Below, piece by piece: positions 8,866 to 17,712 of a DNA stretch of 64,000 nt (the first letter of the stretch is position 1; every line of letters starts with the position of its first letter). Location: positions 161,884 to 225,883 of the forward strand of contig JBBDJH010000021.1 in the NCBI GenBank assembly GCA_040879985.1, written 5' to 3'. The DNA comes from VRUE01 sp040879985 (lineage in GTDB: Bacteria > Actinomycetota > Thermoleophilia > Solirubrobacterales > 70-9). The notes under the pieces were generated by a model. The model saw only the letters and a program-made list of their open reading frames with translations. It was not told the origin of the DNA and searched no databases. The position numbers were made by a program, and so were the translations under genes.

Positions 8866-10827
8866 TCAGGAAGTGTTGCTGAGGCCCGCTGAGACCAGGC
8901 AGTCGTCGCGGTCGGCCATCGCCAGCGGCCGCGTGTTGGGGAAGGCGGCGAGCAGCGCGTCGGCGATCAGCCGCCCGCGCGCCGCGTAGCCCTCCGAGGT
9001 GAAGTGGATCCCGTCGGGGATGAACCACGGCTTCCTGACGTCGGAGGCCCAGTCGTAGATGCGCATGTAGGGGTAACGGTCACACGCTTCCAGCAGCGCC
9101 TGGTCCCAGTCCTCCATGTTCGAGGACGAGTACGGGCCGTTGTCGACGATCGATTTCACATTCACCCACATCACCTGCCCTTCACCGATCGTCGCCATCA
9201 TGCTGTCGATCCGGTCGTCGTAGGTGAAGGACGAGCCGGCGGCGACGTTGGCCGCCTCGTTGGTCCCCATCGCCAGCACCCAACACCCTTCGAAGCCCTC
9301 GTTCTTCCAGCCTTCGGCGACTTCCTGGGCGTTGGGCAGGCCTTCGAAGTTCTCGTAGATCGAGCGCGCGCCGGAGACCTCGAGGTGTTGCGTGGTGGCG
9401 CCGACGCGGGCGTACTGGGAGCTGATCAGCTGCTCGGGGTCGGGCAGGAGCTCCTCGGAGACGAGCCCCTCCGAGGTCGAGTCGCCGATGTGGATGACCG
9501 CCTCGCAGGAGGTGGCCAGCGGCGCCCGCTTGGCGTTCTTCGCGGTGACGGTCTTGGCCACGGTCTCGGAGCCGATCGCGTTCTGCTCCTCGGCGACGCC
9601 CACCCCGGCGAGGCCGGCGAAGGCGACCGCGACGACCGCGCCGCTGCCGCCGAGCAGCGCCCAGCCGCGGCCCGTCAGCCGCGCGGCGCGCAGGCCGCCG
9701 GCGCGCCACTGCGCCCAGAGCCTGCCCAGGGCGCCGTGGCGGATCGGGTTCTCGACGTAGCGCCAGGAGAGCTCGGCGACGGCCATGATCGCGGCGACCT
9801 GGAGGAGGGCGCGGAGGGGGTCGGCGCTCTGCGCCGCCTCGGGGGTGGTCAGGATGATGATCGGCAGGGTCCAGAGGTAGATGCCGTAGGAGCGTTCGCC
9901 GATCCAGCGCATCGGCCGGCAGCCGACGATCGGGCCCAACCGCGAGGCGGGATGGGCGAGCGCGGCGACGGCGAGGACCGAGGCCAGCGCGAGCAGGGCG
10001 AAGCCGCCGCGGTAGAGGAAGGGCGAGAACTCGTCGGCGCGCCAGAACATCAACCCGATCGCGACCAGGCCGACCACTCCCGCCGCCTCGATCGTGCGCC
10101 GCGCCTGCGGCGCGATCCGGGTGTGCAGGCGGCGGCTCGGCCAGAGCATCGCCAGCGCCGCGCCGGCGAGCAGCTCGAGCGCGCGGGTGTCGGTGCCGTA
10201 GTAGACCCGCGAGGGGTCGAGCGAGGGGCTGTAGAGGATCGCCATCAGGATCCCCGAGCAGAGCGCGACGGCGAGGGTCACCGCGGCGAGCCGGGGCCGC
10301 ACGCCGGTCGTCCGGACGGCGTCGGGGACGAAGCGCAGCCCCAGCATCAGCAGGAAGGGCCAGACGATGTAGAACTGCTCCTCGACCGAGAGCGACCAGA
10401 GGTGGTTGAGCGGCGAGGGCGGCGCGAAGCGCTCGAAGTAGGAGACGTCGTGGAGCACCAGCCACCAGTTGTTGAAGTAGCCGACGGCGCTGAGCGCGGC
10501 GCTGCGGAACTCCGGCGGCTGGTGCGGGCCGATCAGGGTGACCCAGGCGGTCACCACGATCAGCATCAGGAACAGCGCGGGCAGCAGGCGGCGGGCGCGG
10601 GCCAGCCAGAACGACTTCAACCCGATCCCACCCTTGTGCACCTGGTTGAGCAGGATGTCGGTGATCAGGTAACCGCTGAGGGTGAAGAACACACCTACGC
10701 CGAGCAGCCCACCTTCGGCCCAGCCGAAGTTGAGGTGGTAGAAGATCACGCCGAGGACGGCGATCGCCCGCAGGCCGTCGAGCCCGGGCATGTAACGCCC
10801 CTGTCCACGCTTTACCGGTTTAGGCAT
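8866..10827 (-). CDS. OafA/OatA-like acyltransferase 3 with C-terminal SGNH domain
   Basis: This is a 653-residue protein. The start at 10827 (MPKPVKRGQGRYMPGLDGLR) is preferred because it overlaps the stop of the upstream gene by 8 bp. Residues about 10-360 are an acyltransferase 3 domain with about ten helices, containing GLDGLRAIAVLGVIFYH, FFTLSGYLI and SLSVEEQFYIVWP. After a further helix near residue 400 comes a periplasmic SGNH domain with GDSTSEG, GTNEAAN and DGIHFTSEGYAARG. Proteins of this type move acyl groups, usually acetyl, across the membrane onto envelope polysaccharides or peptidoglycan. The preceding gene encodes a free SGNH hydrolase. Confidence 0.88.
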   Translation of the reverse strand: MPKPVKRGQGRYMPGLDGLRAIAVLGVIFYHLNFGWAEGGLLGVGVFFTLSGYLITDILLNQVHKGGIGLKSFWLARARRLLPALFLMLIVVTAWVTLIGPHQPPEFRSAALSAVGYFNNWWLVLHDVSYFERFAPPSPLNHLWSLSVEEQFYIVWPFLLMLGLRFVPDAVRTTGVRPRLAAVTLAVALCSGILMAILYSPSLDPSRVYYGTDTRALELLAGAALAMLWPSRRLHTRIAPQARRTIEAAGVVGLVAIGLMFWRADEFSPFLYRGGFALLALASVLAVAALAHPASRLGPIVGCRPMRWIGERSYGIYLWTLPIIILTTPEAAQSADPLRALLQVAAIMAVAELSWRYVENPIRHGALGRLWAQWRAGGLRAARLTGRGWALLGGSGAVVAVAFAGLAGVGVAEEQNAIGSETVAKTVTAKNAKRAPLATSCEAVIHIGDSTSEGLVSEELLPDPEQLISSQYARVGATTQHLEVSGARSIYENFEGLPNAQEVAEGWKNEGFEGCWVLAMGTNEAANVAAGSSFTYDDRIDSMMATIGEGQVMWVNVKSIVDNGPYSSSNMEDWDQALLEACDRYPYMRIYDWASDVRKPWFIPDGIHFTSEGYAARGRLIADALLAAFPNTRPLAMADRDDCLVSAGLSNTS

Positions 10828-11602
10828 CGGCGCGAACCATTGCAAGCGCCGCCGCCAGCAGGGGCTGTCCAGCGGCGAGCTGCAACGCGACTGCCTCACC
10901 GAGTGAGCTGACGATCGCGCCGGCGAGCGCGGTCTGGCGGCGGGCGAACTTCCGCGCCGGGGCCAGTTCGGGTCCGGACTCGAGCGCCGGCGCGGCGCTC
11001 GCGGCCTGCGCGAAGCCGAGGCAACCCCTGATGCCCTGCGCGATCAGCCGCGCCCGTTGGTCGGCGCCGGCCGGGACCGGGTGGAGGTTGTCGGCCTGCA
11101 TCAGCTCGGGGCGGGTGGCGACGGTGCGCGCCCAGTCGGGCACCTGCGTGCCCGGCCGCGCGGCGGCGAACGAGCGGACCACACTGTTCTTGCCGGTGTT
11201 GTCGATCCCGTCCACGGTGAATCCGTGCACGGTCGGCACGACCATGCAGCGGTCGCCGATCCGCGCCGCGACGGCGTTCAGGTTGCCGGCGAGGATCTCC
11301 GGATGGGCGGGGTTGTCGTTGGTGCCGGCGTCGAAGACGATCACCGAGTGGGACGGTTCGTAGGCTTCCTCGAAGAGGTCGAAGATCTGGAAGCTGTTGT
11401 AGCCGCCCTCGGCGTTGATCGTCAGCGGCACGCCGGGCAGGTAACGCTCCAGGTAGGGGGACGTGAGCACCTCGAGGCTGTCGCCGACGACCAGCACGCC
11501 GCCGTTGCCGGCGGCGCCCGCCGCGGGAGTGGGAGCGAGCAGCGTCAGGACCAGCAGCGCCGCCTGCGCAGTCAGCAAAGCGAGCTTGCGCACCCCCGGC
11601 AT
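10820..11602 (-). CDS. Secreted SGNH/GDSL-type esterase
   Basis: This 260-residue protein has an N-terminal signal peptide (LALLTAQAALLVLTLLAPTP, processed near AAGA). The SGNH blocks are VVGDSLEV (block I Ser), DAGTNDNP (block III) and NLHPVPAGADQRA (block V His). It ends with a short hydrophilic tail. It is translationally coupled (8-bp overlap) to the acyltransferase 3-SGNH gene, and together they suggest addition and removal of acyl groups on the same envelope polymer. The substrate is not known. Confidence 0.82.
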   Translation of the reverse strand: MPGVRKLALLTAQAALLVLTLLAPTPAAGAAGNGGVLVVGDSLEVLTSPYLERYLPGVPLTINAEGGYNSFQIFDLFEEAYEPSHSVIVFDAGTNDNPAHPEILAGNLNAVAARIGDRCMVVPTVHGFTVDGIDNTGKNSVVRSFAAARPGTQVPDWARTVATRPELMQADNLHPVPAGADQRARLIAQGIRGCLGFAQAASAAPALESGPELAPARKFARRQTALAGAIVSSLGEAVALQLAAGQPLLAAALAMVRADA

Positions 11603-11626
11603 CGACCCGATTCTTACACTACGCCG

Positions 11627-12226
11627 ATGCGCTCGAGGCCAGTGGCGACAGCCGGCGTACTACTGAGCCTGGCGCTCACCCTGGCCGCCTGCGGCGAGGG
11701 GGGCGCGGCGGCGCCGGAGGCGGAGCGGGCGACGACGGGCGCCGGGACGACGGGTGCCGCGACGGGGACCGCGCCGTCGAGCGGATCAGAGGGAAGGCCG
11801 GAAAGGCTGGAGGGGAAGGCGAGTGCGCAGGCGCGGGCGGGGGCCGCCGCGGCGGAGTCGAAACGCTGCGGCCGGGTGCTCGGCGAATTCCTCGACTCGA
11901 TGGAATCACTGGGCAACAGCGTCGCCGTCGGCGTCGACTACGAGGGTTACCTGGACTCGCTGAACCGGGTCCGCGCCACCTACGCCGAGGTCGACGCCGA
12001 CCGCCTCGCGTTCGTCTGCCTCGGCCGCGTCGCCGCCCCGGCCGAGCGCTCGCTGAACGTCCACATCGAAGCCGCCAACAGCTGGGGCGACTGCCTCGCC
12101 GCCGGCTCCTGCAACCCCGGATCGATCGAAGCGAACCTACAGCGCAAGTGGGAACAGGCCGCCAACCAGCTCGGCGAGGCGACCGGGGGTCTTCAGGTTG
12201 CCGGGGGGGATGTACCGAGGCGGTAG
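11627..12226 (+). CDS. Predicted lipoprotein, unknown function
   Basis: The protein has 199 residues. The start at 11627 gives a lipoprotein signal with lipobox LAAC (LSLALTLAACGEGG), so it should be tethered to the outer face of the membrane. A low-complexity Ala/Gly/Thr linker follows to about residue 75, then a helical domain with Cys residues (SKRCGRVL, FVCLGR, WGDCLAAGSCNPG). A TACACT -10-like box at 11615-11620 suggests a leaderless message. The 3' end overlaps the end of the convergent response regulator gene by 34 bp. No family recognised. Confidence 0.72.
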   Translation: MRSRPVATAGVLLSLALTLAACGEGGAAAPEAERATTGAGTTGAATGTAPSSGSEGRPERLEGKASAQARAGAAAAESKRCGRVLGEFLDSMESLGNSVAVGVDYEGYLDSLNRVRATYAEVDADRLAFVCLGRVAAPAERSLNVHIEAANSWGDCLAAGSCNPGSIEANLQRKWEQAANQLGEATGGLQVAGGDVPRR

Positions 12227-12867
12227 CCCATTCCTCGCACCGTCTCGATTGCGTCGTCGCCGATCTTCTGGCGCAGGTAGCGGACGTAGACCTCGACCAC
12301 GTTGGAGCCGGGGTCGTAGTCGTATCCCCAGACGTGGGCGAGCAGCTGCTCGCGGCTGAGCACCTGGCCGGGGTGGCGCAGGAAGGTCTCGAGCATCGTG
12401 AACTCGCGGGCGGTGAGGTCGACCGGGCCGCCGCCGGCCGTCGCCTTGCGGGTGCGCAGGTCGAGCGCGATGCCGGCGGACTCGAGCAGGGTCGGCTCGG
12501 AGGTGGAGGACTCGCGCAGCTGGACGCGCGCCCGGGCGAGCAGCTCCTCAAGCCGGAACGGCTTGGTCACGTAGTCGCCGGCGCCCGCGTCGAGGCCCTC
12601 GACCTTGTCGCCGAGGTCGTCGCGCGCGGTGAGGATCAAGGTCGGCAGCTGCTCGCCGCGGCGGCGCAGCTCGCGCAGCACGCTGAGCCCGTCCATGTCG
12701 GGCAGGCCGAGGTCGAGGATCAGCAGGTCGAAATCCGCGTCGCTGGCGATCGCAAGGGCGCTCTCGCCGTCGCCGACGAGCTTGGTCGCGTAGCCGCGCG
12801 ACTCCAGCCCCTTTTCGATGAAGCTCGCCAGGCCGGGCTCGTCCTCGACGATCAGGATCCGGCTCAC
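12193..12867 (-). CDS. OmpR/PhoB-family response regulator
   Basis: A 224-residue protein started by GTG. The receiver domain (1-118) has the acidic pair VEDE, the phosphoacceptor Asp in LLILDLGLPD, the Thr in LILTARDD and the Lys in YVTKPF. The C-terminal winged-helix DNA-binding domain (about 125-222) has VDLTAREFTMLETFLRHPG and the recognition-helix region SNVVEVYVRYLRQKIG. The GTG overlaps the stop of the sensor kinase gene by 4 bp, the classic layout of a coupled two-component pair. It is the last gene of a five-gene minus-strand operon. Confidence 0.93.
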   Translation of the reverse strand: MSRILIVEDEPGLASFIEKGLESRGYATKLVGDGESALAIASDADFDLLILDLGLPDMDGLSVLRELRRRGEQLPTLILTARDDLGDKVEGLDAGAGDYVTKPFRLEELLARARVQLRESSTSEPTLLESAGIALDLRTRKATAGGGPVDLTAREFTMLETFLRHPGQVLSREQLLAHVWGYDYDPGSNVVEVYVRYLRQKIGDDAIETVRGMGYRLGTSPPAT

Positions 12868-14333
12868 GCGATCCCCTCCCGGCCGCCGCCGGGCCCCTCC
12901 ACCGGCAGCTCGAGGATGAAGGTCGCGCCCTCGCCGAGGCGGCTCTCGAGGCGGATCCGGCCGTCGTGCGCCTCGGCGATCGCCAGCGCGATCGCCAGTC
13001 CCAGCCCGCTTCCCTCGTAGCCGGCCCGGCTCGCCCGGCCGCGCTCGAAGCGCTCGAAGATCCGCCGTTGCTCGCCCTGGGCGACCCCGGGGCCGCTGTC
13101 GCGGACCCAGATCCGGGCGAGCTCGCCGCGCACCGAGGCGCCGACCTCGATCGTGTCCGCCTCGCCGGTGTGCTCGACGGCGTTGCCGACCAGGTTCATC
13201 AGGGCCTGGGTGAGGCGCTGCGGATCGGCGACGATCGAGCGCCCCGAGTCGATCTCCAGCCGCCACTCGCGGGGCGCCAGGCCGCGGGCGTTGGCGACGA
13301 TGTCCTCGCAGAAGCCGCGCAGGGGAACCGTCTCGAGGCGCAGGAAGCCGGGCTGTTCGGTTTTGGCAAGCAGCAGCAGGTCGTCGACGAAGCCGCTCAT
13401 CCGGTCGAGCTCGCCGGTGACGAGGGCCAGCGCCGCGCCCCGTTCGCCCTTCGTATCGCCCCCGTTCTCGGTGATCAACTCGAGGTGGCCGCGGATCACG
13501 GCGATCGGCGTGCGCAGCTCATGGCTGATGTCGCGGATGAAGTCGCGCTGGCTGGAGAAGGCGAACTCGAGCCGGTCGAGCATCCGGTTGAAGGAGCGGC
13601 CGACGTCGGCCAGCTCGTCCGAGCCCTCGACGCCGATCCGCCGGGTCATGTCGGCGCCGGAGACCGATTGCGTCGCGTCGCGCAGCTCGCGCAGCGGCGC
13701 CAGCACGCGGCCGGCGGCGATGAAGGCGGCGATGCTGCCGAGCAGCAGCACGGCAGCCGACACGGCGGCGACGATCCGCACCGCCGCGGCGACCTCGTCG
13801 CGCTCCCCGGCGGTGAAGTGGGCGACCACGAACGAGCCGCGCGGCCGGCCGGAGAGGATCAGCGGCACGGCCGTGTAGCGAGCCGTGCCGGCCGGAGTCT
13901 GCAGCTCCCCCTGCTCGGTTTCGCGCAGCACTCGCCAGCGATCGATCTGGGCGCCGTCGATCCTCTCGTCGGCCCCCTCGGCGGCGCGGTAGCGGGCCGT
14001 CCCCGTGCGCGGCACGGCGAGCAGCTGCTCGCCCCGGCCGGGCACGTTGCGCCCCAGGTAGACGGCGAAGATCCGCTCCACGTCGGGGCCGAACGGCCGG
14101 CCGGTCTGCGGGTCGGTGCCGTCGGCGAGCTGGCGGAACTCGCGCACCTCCTGGGCGAGGTCGCGGTCGACGCGGTCGTCGAGCCGCACCAGCAGCGCCT
14201 GGCGGACCAGCAGGACCGAGACGAGCAGCGCGACGGCGAGCAGGATCACGTACGAGGCGAGGATGCGGAGGCGGACGTCGCCGGTCAGCCGGCGCAGCCC
14301 GGTGGGTTGTGCCCTGCTCTCAGTCGTCGCCAT
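12864..14333 (-). CDS. Membrane sensor histidine kinase
   Basis: This is a 489-residue protein. The start at 14333 (MATTESRAQPTG) is preferred to upstream codons, which fall in the low-complexity end of the preceding gene. The first helix is at about 25-47 (ILASYVILLAVALLVSVLLV), followed by an extracytoplasmic sensor of about 120 residues, a second helix near 180-205, HAMP (LAPLRELRDATQSVSG), the dimerisation box with the phospho-His in FIRDISHELRTPIAV, and the ATPase boxes NLVGNAVEHT (N), DSGPGV (G1) and GSGLGLAIA (G2). The signal is unknown. It is coupled to the response regulator downstream and to the Asp-tailed protein upstream. Confidence 0.93.
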   Translation of the reverse strand: MATTESRAQPTGLRRLTGDVRLRILASYVILLAVALLVSVLLVRQALLVRLDDRVDRDLAQEVREFRQLADGTDPQTGRPFGPDVERIFAVYLGRNVPGRGEQLLAVPRTGTARYRAAEGADERIDGAQIDRWRVLRETEQGELQTPAGTARYTAVPLILSGRPRGSFVVAHFTAGERDEVAAAVRIVAAVSAAVLLLGSIAAFIAAGRVLAPLRELRDATQSVSGADMTRRIGVEGSDELADVGRSFNRMLDRLEFAFSSQRDFIRDISHELRTPIAVIRGHLELITENGGDTKGERGAALALVTGELDRMSGFVDDLLLLAKTEQPGFLRLETVPLRGFCEDIVANARGLAPREWRLEIDSGRSIVADPQRLTQALMNLVGNAVEHTGEADTIEVGASVRGELARIWVRDSGPGVAQGEQRRIFERFERGRASRAGYEGSGLGLAIALAIAEAHDGRIRLESRLGEGATFILELPVEGPGGGREGIA

Positions 14334-14670
14334 CGTCGTCGTCATCATCCTCCCCGCCGCCCTCGTCATCGTCATCTCCGTCGTCGTCATCGTCTTCGGG
14401 CACCGCCGAGGGCGGGATCGGGGCGGGGGAGGGAGCGCGGGACGGCGGCGGCACGGCGGACGGCGGCGGGGCCGGCGCCGGCGCTGCCGGTGACGCCCGC
14501 GGTTCGGGCGGGGTAGGGGACGCGGTGGGCTCGCGCTCCCCGCGCGGCTCGATCTGTTGCAGCTGGATCGGTGGCGGCGGCGGATCGGACTCGCGCAGCG
14601 AGCCGCCGAGCAGCAGCGCGACTCCGGCCAGCAGCCCGATCAGGGCTGCGATCAGGGCTTTGGCGAGCAT
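14320..14670 (-). CDS. Membrane-anchored protein with Pro-rich linker and poly-Asp tail
   Basis: This 116-residue protein begins with one hydrophobic helix (LIAALIGLLAGVALLLGGSL), continues with a Pro/Ala/Ser-rich stretch of about 65 residues, and ends in a run of Asp with a few Gly and Glu (residues about 91-116). No known domain. The gene overlaps the kinase gene by 19 bp and the sensor kinase gene by 14 bp, so it is built into the operon. If the N-terminus is inside, the acidic tail is outside, where it could bind cations or act as a signal for the neighbouring sensor; that role is only inference. Confidence 0.65.
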   Translation of the reverse strand: MLAKALIAALIGLLAGVALLLGGSLRESDPPPPPIQLQQIEPRGEREPTASPTPPEPRASPAAPAPAPPPSAVPPPSRAPSPAPIPPSAVPEDDDDDGDDDDEGGGEDDDDDDGDD

Positions 14671-15572
14671 CCTGCGAAACGCCGTTCGGCGAGGTCGATC
14701 TCCGCCGCCGGCTCGAGCGCCGCCAGCAGCCGCGCCAGGTCGGGCCTGCGATCGGGGTCCGGCTCCAGGCAGGAGTCGATCGCCTCGGCGAGCCCGGCCG
14801 GCAGCTCGCGGAGCGAGCCGACCGGGACGGCGCGGCCTTCGAGCTGCGGGTAGGTCGCCGAGCCGCCGTCGTCGGAGACCCAGGTCCCGCGGCCCGACCC
14901 GCTGCTGCGGCTGCCGGCGCTGCTCGCGCCCTCCTCGTCCTCGAAGGCCGGCACGCCGGTCGCGGCCTCGAACAGCACGGCGCCGATCCCCCAGACGTCG
15001 GCCGCGGCGCCGAGCTCGCCCCCGCCGGCCTGCTCGGGAGCCAGGTAGCACCAGGTGCCGACGCCCGCCGGCGCCGGCCCGGGCGGCCGCGCCAGGCTGA
15101 GGTCGATCACCTTCGCCCGGCCGGCCTCGGCGACGACGTTGGCGGGCTTCAGGTCGAGGTGCAGGAAGCCGTTGGCGTGCAGGTAGCGCATCGCCGTGCC
15201 GAGGTGCAGCCCGAGGTGGGCGAGCTCGACCGGGGAGAGCTCCGCCGCTTCCTCCTCGATCGCGTGGGCGAGGGTCTGGCCGCCCAGGGTCTCGATCACG
15301 ATCAGCGGCTCGGGCCCCTCGAGGGTCTCGTAGCCGCGGACCAGGTGGGGATGGCTGAGCCGTTCGAGCAGCCGCCCCTCGCGCAGCAGCTGGCGGCGCG
15401 GCCCCGGCTCGCCGGCCCGCTCCGGCCGCAGCGCCTTGATCACGCAGCGGCAGCCGCGCTGCTCGCTCCAGGCGTCGTAGACGTCGAGCCGGCGCCCGCG
15501 GCTGAGGTGTCCGATCACCTCGTAGCCGGCGGCGATCGCCGCGCCCGCCGGCAGCGGCTTCTCGGCAAGCAT
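14652..15572 (-). CDS. Serine/threonine protein kinase, cytoplasmic, divergent motifs
   Basis: This 306-residue protein has a bacterial Hanks-type kinase fold: the VAIK-equivalent Lys in CVIKALRPE, the helix-C Glu region (REGRLLERLSHPHLV), the catalytic loop FLHLDLKPANVV, the metal loop VIDLSLA and an APE-equivalent YLAPEQ. Deviations are clear: the glycine-rich loop is degenerate (GHLSRGRRLDVY), HRD reads HLD and DFG reads DLS. It lacks a transmembrane helix and PASTA domains. The catalytic Asp, Lys and Asn remain, so activity is possible. It lies 3 bp after the ABC exporter gene and overlaps the next gene. Confidence 0.85.
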   Translation of the reverse strand: MLAEKPLPAGAAIAAGYEVIGHLSRGRRLDVYDAWSEQRGCRCVIKALRPERAGEPGPRRQLLREGRLLERLSHPHLVRGYETLEGPEPLIVIETLGGQTLAHAIEEEAAELSPVELAHLGLHLGTAMRYLHANGFLHLDLKPANVVAEAGRAKVIDLSLARPPGPAPAGVGTWCYLAPEQAGGGELGAAADVWGIGAVLFEAATGVPAFEDEEGASSAGSRSSGSGRGTWVSDDGGSATYPQLEGRAVPVGSLRELPAGLAEAIDSCLEPDPDRRPDLARLLAALEPAAEIDLAERRFAGCSPKP

Positions 15573-15575
15573 CGC

Positions 15576-17429
15576 TCAGCCCCCCACCGGCGCGGCCGCG
15601 GGCTGGGCCGCGCCGTCGACGCTCTCGCCGCCGCGGTGCAGCGACCAGAGGCGGGCATAGAGGCCGCCGCGTTCGATCAGGTCCTCGTGCCGGCCGCGCT
15701 CGACCACCCGGCCGGCCTCGAAGACGAGGATCAGGTCGGCGTCGCGGGTGGTCAGTAGATCGTGCGAGATGACCAGCGTCGTGCGGTCGTGCATCAGCGT
15801 CTTGAGCGGGTCCGCCAGCGCCGCTTTGGCCCCGGCGTCGAGGCCCGTGGACGGCTCGTCGAGGATCAGGACCGGAGCGTCGGCGATCAACGCCCGGGCG
15901 ATCGCCAGCCGCTGCCGCTGGCCGCCGGAGAGCAGCCGGCCGCGCTCGCCGACGTCGGTCGCGTAGCCGTCGGGAAGGGCGGCGATGAACTCGGTCGCCC
16001 CGGCGGCCCGGGCGGCGGCCTCGATCTCCGCCTGCGAGGCGCCGCGCCGCCCGATCGCGATGTTCTCGCCGACGCTGCCGTGCAGAACGAGCGACTCCTG
16101 CAGCAGTAGCGAGACGTTTTCGCGCAGCGAGGCGATGCGCAGGTCGCGCAGGTCGTGGCCGTCGAGCCGCAGCGCCCCCGAGGCGGGGTCGTAGAAGCGC
16201 AGCAGGAGCTTGGCCAGGGTCGACTTGCCGGCGCCGCTCGGCCCGACCAGGGCGACGGTCTCGCCGGGAGCGGCGCGCAGGTCGATTCCGCTGAGGGCCG
16301 GCCGGGCCGCGCCCGGGTAGGTGAAGTCGACCCGGTCCAGCTCGATTGCGCCGCGCGCCCGGCCCAGCGACCGCGCCGTCGGCGAGTCGGTGACCTGGGG
16401 CTCCTCGTCGAGCAGCTCGATCACGCGCTCGGCCCCGGCCAGCGCCCGGAAGGTCGCGTTGGCCAGCGAGCCGAGGTCGCGCACCGGCTCGAGCAGCTGG
16501 CTCATGAAGGCGGCGAAGACCAGCAGGGCGCCGATCGTCATCTCGCCGCCGGCCACCGCGAGCGCGCCCAGCACGAGCACGACCATCACCCCGAACAGCT
16601 CGATCAGGTTGGCGATCGGCTCGAACAGGCCGCGGATCCGGACCGAGGCGAGCTCGGCGCGGACGACGCCCTCGTTCTCGCGCCGGAAGCGCCCCATCTC
16701 CTCGTCCTGGCGATTCAGCGACTGGATCAGCGCCGCGTTGGAGATCGACTCCTCGGCGAGCGCGCTGAGCGAGCCGACCCGGCGGTGCTTCTCACGCGCG
16801 GCCGTCTTGATCAGCCGCGAGAAGCTCTTGCCGACCAGGTAGAAGAGCGGCACGACGACGAGCGAGACCAGGGCGAGCTTCCAGCTGAGCACGAACAGCG
16901 CCGTGCCGAAGAAGAGGATGCGGAGGACGGCCGAGATCCCGTCGACGACCCCGGAGAGGACGAAGCTCTCGATCGTCTGCACGTCGCCGTTGATCCGCGA
17001 GATCAGGTCGCCGAGGCGACGGCGGTCGAGCACGTCGAGCGAGAGGCCGTGCAGGTGCCCGAGGACGCGCGCCCGCAGGTTGAGCAGGAAGCGTTCCCCC
17101 ATCCAGGTCGAGAGGTACTCGTCGCCGAACCCGACCAGGCCGCCGAGCAGGGTGAGGCCGACGTAGGCGGCGACGATCGGGATCATCGGGCCGAGGTCGC
17201 CGGTCACGAGGACATCGTCGACGACCAGTTTGAACAGCCAGATCTCGGCGGTGGCGACCAGCGTCCCGAGCCCGATCAGCAGGATCAGGACGGGGAACCA
17301 GCGCCGGTAGGGGCGGGCGTCGGGCCAGAAGCGCCGGAAGACCTCGCGCAGGCGCACCTGCGGCGCGGCGGCGACGACCTCCGGCCCGTCGGGTCGGGGG
17401 ATCAGCAGATCTCTGAGCTTGGAGCGCAT
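15576..17429 (-). CDS. ABC exporter, fused membrane and ATPase domains
   Basis: The 617-residue protein is a half-transporter of the MsbA/MDR type. The membrane domain spans about residues 40-330 with six helices. The nucleotide-binding domain has Walker A GPSGAGKST, a Q loop near LLLQES, the signature LSGGQRQRLAIARAL, Walker B VLILDEPST and the switch His in LVISHD. It should work as a homodimer exporting a lipid, peptide or drug. It is the first gene of the operon that continues with the kinase, the Asp-tailed protein and the two-component pair. Confidence 0.92.
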   Translation of the reverse strand: MRSKLRDLLIPRPDGPEVVAAAPQVRLREVFRRFWPDARPYRRWFPVLILLIGLGTLVATAEIWLFKLVVDDVLVTGDLGPMIPIVAAYVGLTLLGGLVGFGDEYLSTWMGERFLLNLRARVLGHLHGLSLDVLDRRRLGDLISRINGDVQTIESFVLSGVVDGISAVLRILFFGTALFVLSWKLALVSLVVVPLFYLVGKSFSRLIKTAAREKHRRVGSLSALAEESISNAALIQSLNRQDEEMGRFRRENEGVVRAELASVRIRGLFEPIANLIELFGVMVVLVLGALAVAGGEMTIGALLVFAAFMSQLLEPVRDLGSLANATFRALAGAERVIELLDEEPQVTDSPTARSLGRARGAIELDRVDFTYPGAARPALSGIDLRAAPGETVALVGPSGAGKSTLAKLLLRFYDPASGALRLDGHDLRDLRIASLRENVSLLLQESLVLHGSVGENIAIGRRGASQAEIEAAARAAGATEFIAALPDGYATDVGERGRLLSGGQRQRLAIARALIADAPVLILDEPSTGLDAGAKAALADPLKTLMHDRTTLVISHDLLTTRDADLILVFEAGRVVERGRHEDLIERGGLYARLWSLHRGGESVDGAAQPAAAPVGG

Positions 17430-17452
17430 CGGTCCCGACGCCCCCCGTTCAT

Positions 17453-17602
17453 CTAGGTGCGGCTACGACTGCGGTTGCGGTTGCGCCGACGCCGGCAGCG
17501 TCTCGGGTTGGCCGCCTTGCGGCAGGGCCTGCGGCGCCTGCCCGAGCGGGAGTTGCTGCCCTTGCTGCTGGTCTTCGCTGCGGGAACCAGTGCTGCAAAC
17601 AT
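17453..17602 (-). CDS. Very small Arg-rich basic protein (candidate)
   Basis: A 49-codon frame starts at an ATG preceded by GGAGCGAG six bases upstream, a good Shine-Dalgarno match. After a short neutral start (MFAALVPAAKTSSKG) the product is mostly Arg with Ser, Pro and Asn, so it would be strongly basic and could bind nucleic acid. No homologue is recognised, and Arg-rich frames arise easily in high-GC DNA, so this is a candidate. It sits in the 283-bp gap between the DUF3159 gene and the ABC exporter; nothing else was seen there. Confidence 0.4.
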   Translation of the reverse strand: MFAALVPAAKTSSKGSNSRSGRRRRPCRKAANPRRCRRRRNRNRSRSRT

Positions 17603-17712
17603 TGCTCGCTCCTTCGTCGATGGTCTCCCGGATCCCGTCGCGGGACTCCGAGCTTGGAGACGAGTCTCCGCTTCCCGGCTGAGCGCAAGCTGAGAAAGCG
17701 ATTAGGAAGCTC

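Noticed and set aside
14320..14420. GAC/GAT-rich tract as a simple microsatellite
   Set aside because: It is the coding end of the Asp-tailed membrane protein, overlapping conserved operon genes; mixed GAC and GAT codons argue against a pure simple repeat.
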